DNA of 64,000 nucleotides, taken from the NCBI GenBank assembly GCA_010093685.1, contig MU006225.1:1129575-1193574 (forward strand), written 5' to 3'. This document shows positions 60,365 through 64,000 of this stretch, in pieces; the first letter of the stretch is position 1; every line of letters begins with the position of its first letter. The translations under genes and the position numbers were made by a program. This DNA comes from Ophiobolus disseminans. Lineage: Eukaryota > Ascomycota > Dothideomycetes > Pleosporales > Phaeosphaeriaceae. Under the pieces are notes generated by a model, which saw nothing but the letters and a program-made list of their open reading frames with translations, had not been told where the DNA came from and did not search any database.

Positions 60365-63250
60365 TCAAACCACCTTCGTGAGCCCTCGCTTCGTCCAGTT
60401 TTTGATCGGCTGTCTGCTCTTCACTTCCCTTCTAAGAGAGCGTATTTCAGCCTCAACTGCTGCCTTTTCATCTGCGGGCATGCTCGTGTCAGACTTTACG
60501 GCCTGCAGCCTCTCCTTTATCACCAGAAGACAACTCTTGGCAACTCCGCGAGAGTGAATGATAGCATCTGGATCGGCTCCATGAAGAACAAATTGCTTTG
60601 CAACTGATGCCCACAGCATAGAGTCTTGTATTGGATTGTCCAATATCCACTCCCATGGGCTGTAGCCCCCGAATTGCTGGTTGGGATTGGCACCGTGCTG
60701 GAGGAGCGGGAAACCCATGTCCGCACTATGCTCGTTTCGTCGTTGCGTGCAAGTGTAATGTAGTAGCGGGCCACCTTTCTTACTAGTTATCTCCCTGCGA
60801 AGCTGGGCCGTCATACTTTGCACGTAAAGCACCAATCCGTGACTCACGGCGAGGGCCAAGAAGCTGGTGTGCCAGGATTGTAGTCCTCCCCTAATCTCGG
60901 GGCGTGTGTTCTGCCAGTTTATGCAGTCTTGTAAACCAGGCGCCGTCTTGATTGTCTGACACACAGTCTTGTCAAACTCATTGAGCAGATCTTGTTGCGA
61001 ACTACCCACAGCATTCTCGGCGAGATAGGCATAGTGGAACATGACGTCGACGAGATCCCACACTTCGTCCACATGATGTGACCTAGACGGACAATGGTGT
61101 GTAGCGACCTTGATACACATCAAAATTGATTGCATCAACGGTACATAGGGATCGTAGGTGGGTGAGCATGCTGTAATATCTTTCCACACTTCGGGAAATG
61201 TCATAAAGTCTGCAACTGTCCGATGTAAATATCCAACTTCTTTCCCAGGGCCCTGCAGGTACTGGTGGCCTGCGCGTGACTTCAACTCCAATAGGCCAGC
61301 GCAACGGCTCCGGAGCCGTCCTTCGATGTTTCTTTCTATTGCCGTACAATCTTCTTCAGGTAAAGGATCGTTCTCAGCCTCGAGTATAATACTAGTGTCA
61401 GCTTCGGCGAAGTACAAACCAATAGTAGTAAGAGGCGTATATTCCGGCTTAGCCCCCATCTCGTATGCAAGGTCGCTGCTTCGAAGAAGCCGAAAGAAAC
61501 GCGAGGACTGCTCCTTGTATTCTGGTAATATTTTCGAGAGCATGTGACGGAAAAGGTCCTCCAGATCGCGCGGTATTTCGTCAAGCCTTTTTTTCAGATC
61601 TTTGAGCGTGTCGTAGTTATGAAGGCCCTCGATTAAAGATTTCACGACAAGACTGACCCAGAGGAAAACGCCAGACGCACCGTCAACGATTGCTGTCGTT
61701 AACGACCGCGTTCCTGCTGGGTCTTCCATGAACAACTCCTTGATGCGCTTATGTGCTCCAAATTTATCGTGTACGTAGGCTGTGATATCGCCATAAGTGA
61801 GGAGATGGAGTCGCAATCTAGGTAGCGCTGCGAATGATGCTTCGAATGCAGGCAGAGGGCGACTCGAAACAAGTGCCTTCACATGCGATGGAGACGCTTC
61901 CAAGAAGATTTCTGCCAGATCAGTCATGGACATGCGAGGCGTCTCAAACTCGTCCAGTCCGTCAACAAGCATGAAGATTTTGTGTGCTCCATCTAGTCGA
62001 TTTGTCAGGACTTTGAACGCTCGTTTGAGGTCATGCAAAGTTGGAGACCCTGCCTGTTGGGTGCTGGAGTTGTGCGGTCCCAAAAGGACCTTAGAGGGAG
62101 CCGGAGCGCCATCTCTGACCGCTTGATCATATCTATCCGGGAAGAGGATGGGCCCAAGCGCAGGAGCTTGATCAAGGGTTTGATGGAGAAGCGATCGGAA
62201 TAGCTCTTCTTGAGTTTTTTGTAGATCGTTTCCGGCATTCCAGAAGTAGAAACGTAACACAATGAGCGGACAGTCGCTAATCCAGGTCTCGAGGGCATCC
62301 ATCAAGCTATGATGCCGATCTAGGAACTTCATGAGGGTTGACTTCCCTGAACCTGCTTTCCCACTAATCCAATAGATACCAGAACCTTCTCGCAGCCAGT
62401 CGAGAAGGCTAGGCCACGACTTTTCGTCCTTGCTGTTGTGAAGAGCCCAACTAAATGTCTTTTGATGTGCCGTAGCTATATCGTCAAACCTGTTGTCTAT
62501 CGTGCCAAAATAGAGGTCATTCCGTATTTTGTTCGTGGTTGCCTTCACCTTGTCCAGATAATCGAATGAGATATTGCCGAGTCCGATATTTTGAATCAAA
62601 CGGACAAGTTGCTCATGGCGTCTCAAAGATGTTACCTCAGTTGATTTATGTCGCTGAGCAAGGTCAAAGCCCTGCGCTGCTAGTGCTACTGCCAACTTGT
62701 TCTTGTTCTCCAGCACGCTGTTCACGATAGTTCGACTGACCGCATTTAACTTTCTACATGATCTTCTTTTGAGGTGACGAGGATTCGAAACGAAAGCTCC
62801 TGACGCAGCTCTCCGAGGTGTTGCTTGATCTCTTCGATTTTTCGTCTATTCCAGGCAGTTTTGATAGCACGGGCAACGCTGCCAAGCTTCGAAGGCTGCT
62901 CACATCGTTGCAATGGTGAGAGTATACTCAGAAGTTCACGCGCGATCTTTTCACTCTCGACAACGAGTGCGTACAAATGCTATGGATGGTCAGCTAGTAC
63001 GACAAGGATGAGCATGGTTTGCTACCTGATTGTCTTTCGTGAGCGGACCTTGCGCTTTTGAATCTGGCCGAACCCATGACTTGAGGCTGGCGTTCAGGTC
63101 ATTGAAGTCTCTTACGACCAGCTCTACTTCCTGGACTGTCACGCTGGACCCAGCCTCGTATATCTGCTGGCTGGTGGAGACTAGGCTAGCGGTAAAATTG
63201 ACGATCTGGAGAATGTTGGCTGCAAGACTCAGAGCAGCGATGGGCTCCAT
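60365..63250 (-). CDS. NACHT STAND/NLR-like protein (SesA-like N-terminus), about 927 aa
   Basis: Exon 1 63250-63026, 46-nt intron, exon 2 from 62979, and a third part ending at 60365. N-terminus EPIAALSLAANILQIVNF... is the SesA-like signalling domain known at the front of fungal NACHT proteins. The NTPase: Walker A GKAGSGKST (about residues 263-271), Walker B FMLVDGLDEFE, sensor-like LVSSRPLPAF. Then the helical region DLEDLFRHMLSKILPEYKEQ found after NACHT in many Dothideomycetes, and an ankyrin-like fragment GFPLLQHGANPNQQFGGYSPWEWIL. The junction at 62792-62735 is uncertain: either a 56-nt intron (62791-62736, in phase) or a one-base loss in an A-run at 62751-62753. Fungal NLRs act in non-self recognition and cell death (family knowledge); the ligand is unknown. 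Confidence 0.85.
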
Positions 63251-64000
63251 GTCCGCTTGTGAGCGGACTCCCAGGTGCGATTACGCTGGTTTAAGTGTGT
63301 TCGCCAGGCTGAGTGAGAACGCACCCATTGCTTTCGGTGCAAGACACAGCCCGGTCAAGAGCAGGTGATGTCCAAACGAGCCAACCGCGTCTGCAGCCGC
63401 GACCTGCAAAGCAGCCACCAAGGCTTTGCCATGTCGATCTCTCAATGTGATTGCGATTGGCCCAAAAGACACCAAGCAGGTTGTGGAAATGTTGCTCACA
63501 TGTGTGACCTGATCGCTGACTAGACGAGATTGAGTGTTCAGTGCAGAGCCTCCAGCACGAAGGGTGAACGATGCTCGGCGTCGTGAGCGGCGCACACTTT
63601 TGAGGGGCATCGAGGTCTTGGCACCAAGCGTTAGTTGGGCACCAAACGCCTTTCTTTGATCAAGGAAGACTTGACAATATGCGCTCGTGTCCTACCATAC
63701 CTCTACACACTGAATGCTATACGTTAACAAGCATATGATGATACTCACAGAATTGCTTGATAACTAATTTCCAATCTCTACCAATTCAACGACTACAGAA
63801 GAGTCTACTACATATGATGATATGGCTATAACATGTCACACCCCTCGCATAAGATCAGCCGAGGCAGAAAACATACTCCGCCACCGAATGCAAAGCCACC
63901 CTAAAAAATTCCATACAAACACAGCCTTCCCAACGCAACAGACGCCAGGCAATGCCACAACCCAGCTTCACATAACGGACCTCAGAATCCTCTCGATGCG
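63251..64000. other. 3'-most interval
   Basis: Upstream flank of the NACHT gene. The minus-strand open frame 63281-63610 (109 codons) has no motif and is not called. It also holds the second copy of the dispersed repeat. Confidence 0.45.
63816..63891 (+). repeat. Dispersed repeat, copy 2
   Basis: See the partner at 59551-59627. The similarity covers about 75 bp and includes the CTCGCATAA and CATACTCCGC blocks. The two copies flank the NACHT gene on both sides in the same orientation. Confidence 0.65.

Noticed and set aside
63281..63610. 109-codon minus frame next to the NACHT gene
   Set aside because: No recognisable motif and no splice or start support; kept only as part of the interval description.
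1..64000. CRISPR arrays, bacterial operons, rRNA or tRNA genes
   Set aside because: No regularly spaced direct repeats, no operon-style Shine-Dalgarno structure, and no cloverleaf or rRNA-like tract was recognised by eye; a tRNA scan was not possible.

Overview
The window is genomic DNA of a filamentous ascomycete, most likely a Dothideomycete of the Pleosporales type. This is inferred from short 45-60 nt GT-AG introns with CTAAC/CTGAC-like branch points, compact gene spacing, and the mix of fungal housekeeping genes with HET, NACHT and other lineage-variable families. No database was available, so names rest on recognisable motifs; exon joins were worked out by reading phase and splice signals.

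Layout. 0-10 kb holds three plus-strand genes: an RA-PH adaptor, glycogen synthase (5 exons, 705 aa) and a TRK potassium transporter. 11-18 kb is an accessory patch: a DHA2-like MFS transporter, a trypsin-fold protein that shares an open frame with it, and two membrane proteins of unknown function. 19-25 kb holds a possible gene relic, ceramide glucosyltransferase, the H3K56 acetyltransferase RTT109, and mitoribosomal protein mL57. 26-29 kb has a HET-domain pseudogene with four in-frame stops and a C2H2 zinc-finger gene. 31-37 kb has a large disordered single-pass membrane protein and a pepsin-fold protein without catalytic aspartates. 39-47 kb holds CAF-1 large subunit, SPO11 divergent from it (8 exons), a disordered protein and a CorA-like channel. 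47-50 kb has a secreted pectin lyase and an F-box protein. 50.7-53.5 kb is a DUF6536 membrane-protein gene broken by a 529-bp element with 16-bp terminal inverted repeats and by frameshifts. 54-59 kb is the four-repeat calcium channel CCH1. 60-63 kb is a SesA-like/NACHT STAND protein with a possible homopolymer frameshift.

How they fit together. There is no metabolic cluster. RTT109 and CAF-1 act in the same nucleosome-assembly route (H3K56ac, then CAF-1 deposition), and SPO11 acts in meiotic DNA breakage, but their proximity may be chance. HET and NACHT genes are typical fungal self/non-self recognition families; one is clearly decayed and the other may be. The most unusual items are the protease/MFS continuous frame, the in-frame-stop HET gene, the inverted-repeat insertion in the DUF6536 gene, and the catalytically dead aspartic-protease-like surface protein. 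I did not find a system that I can defend as wholly new.
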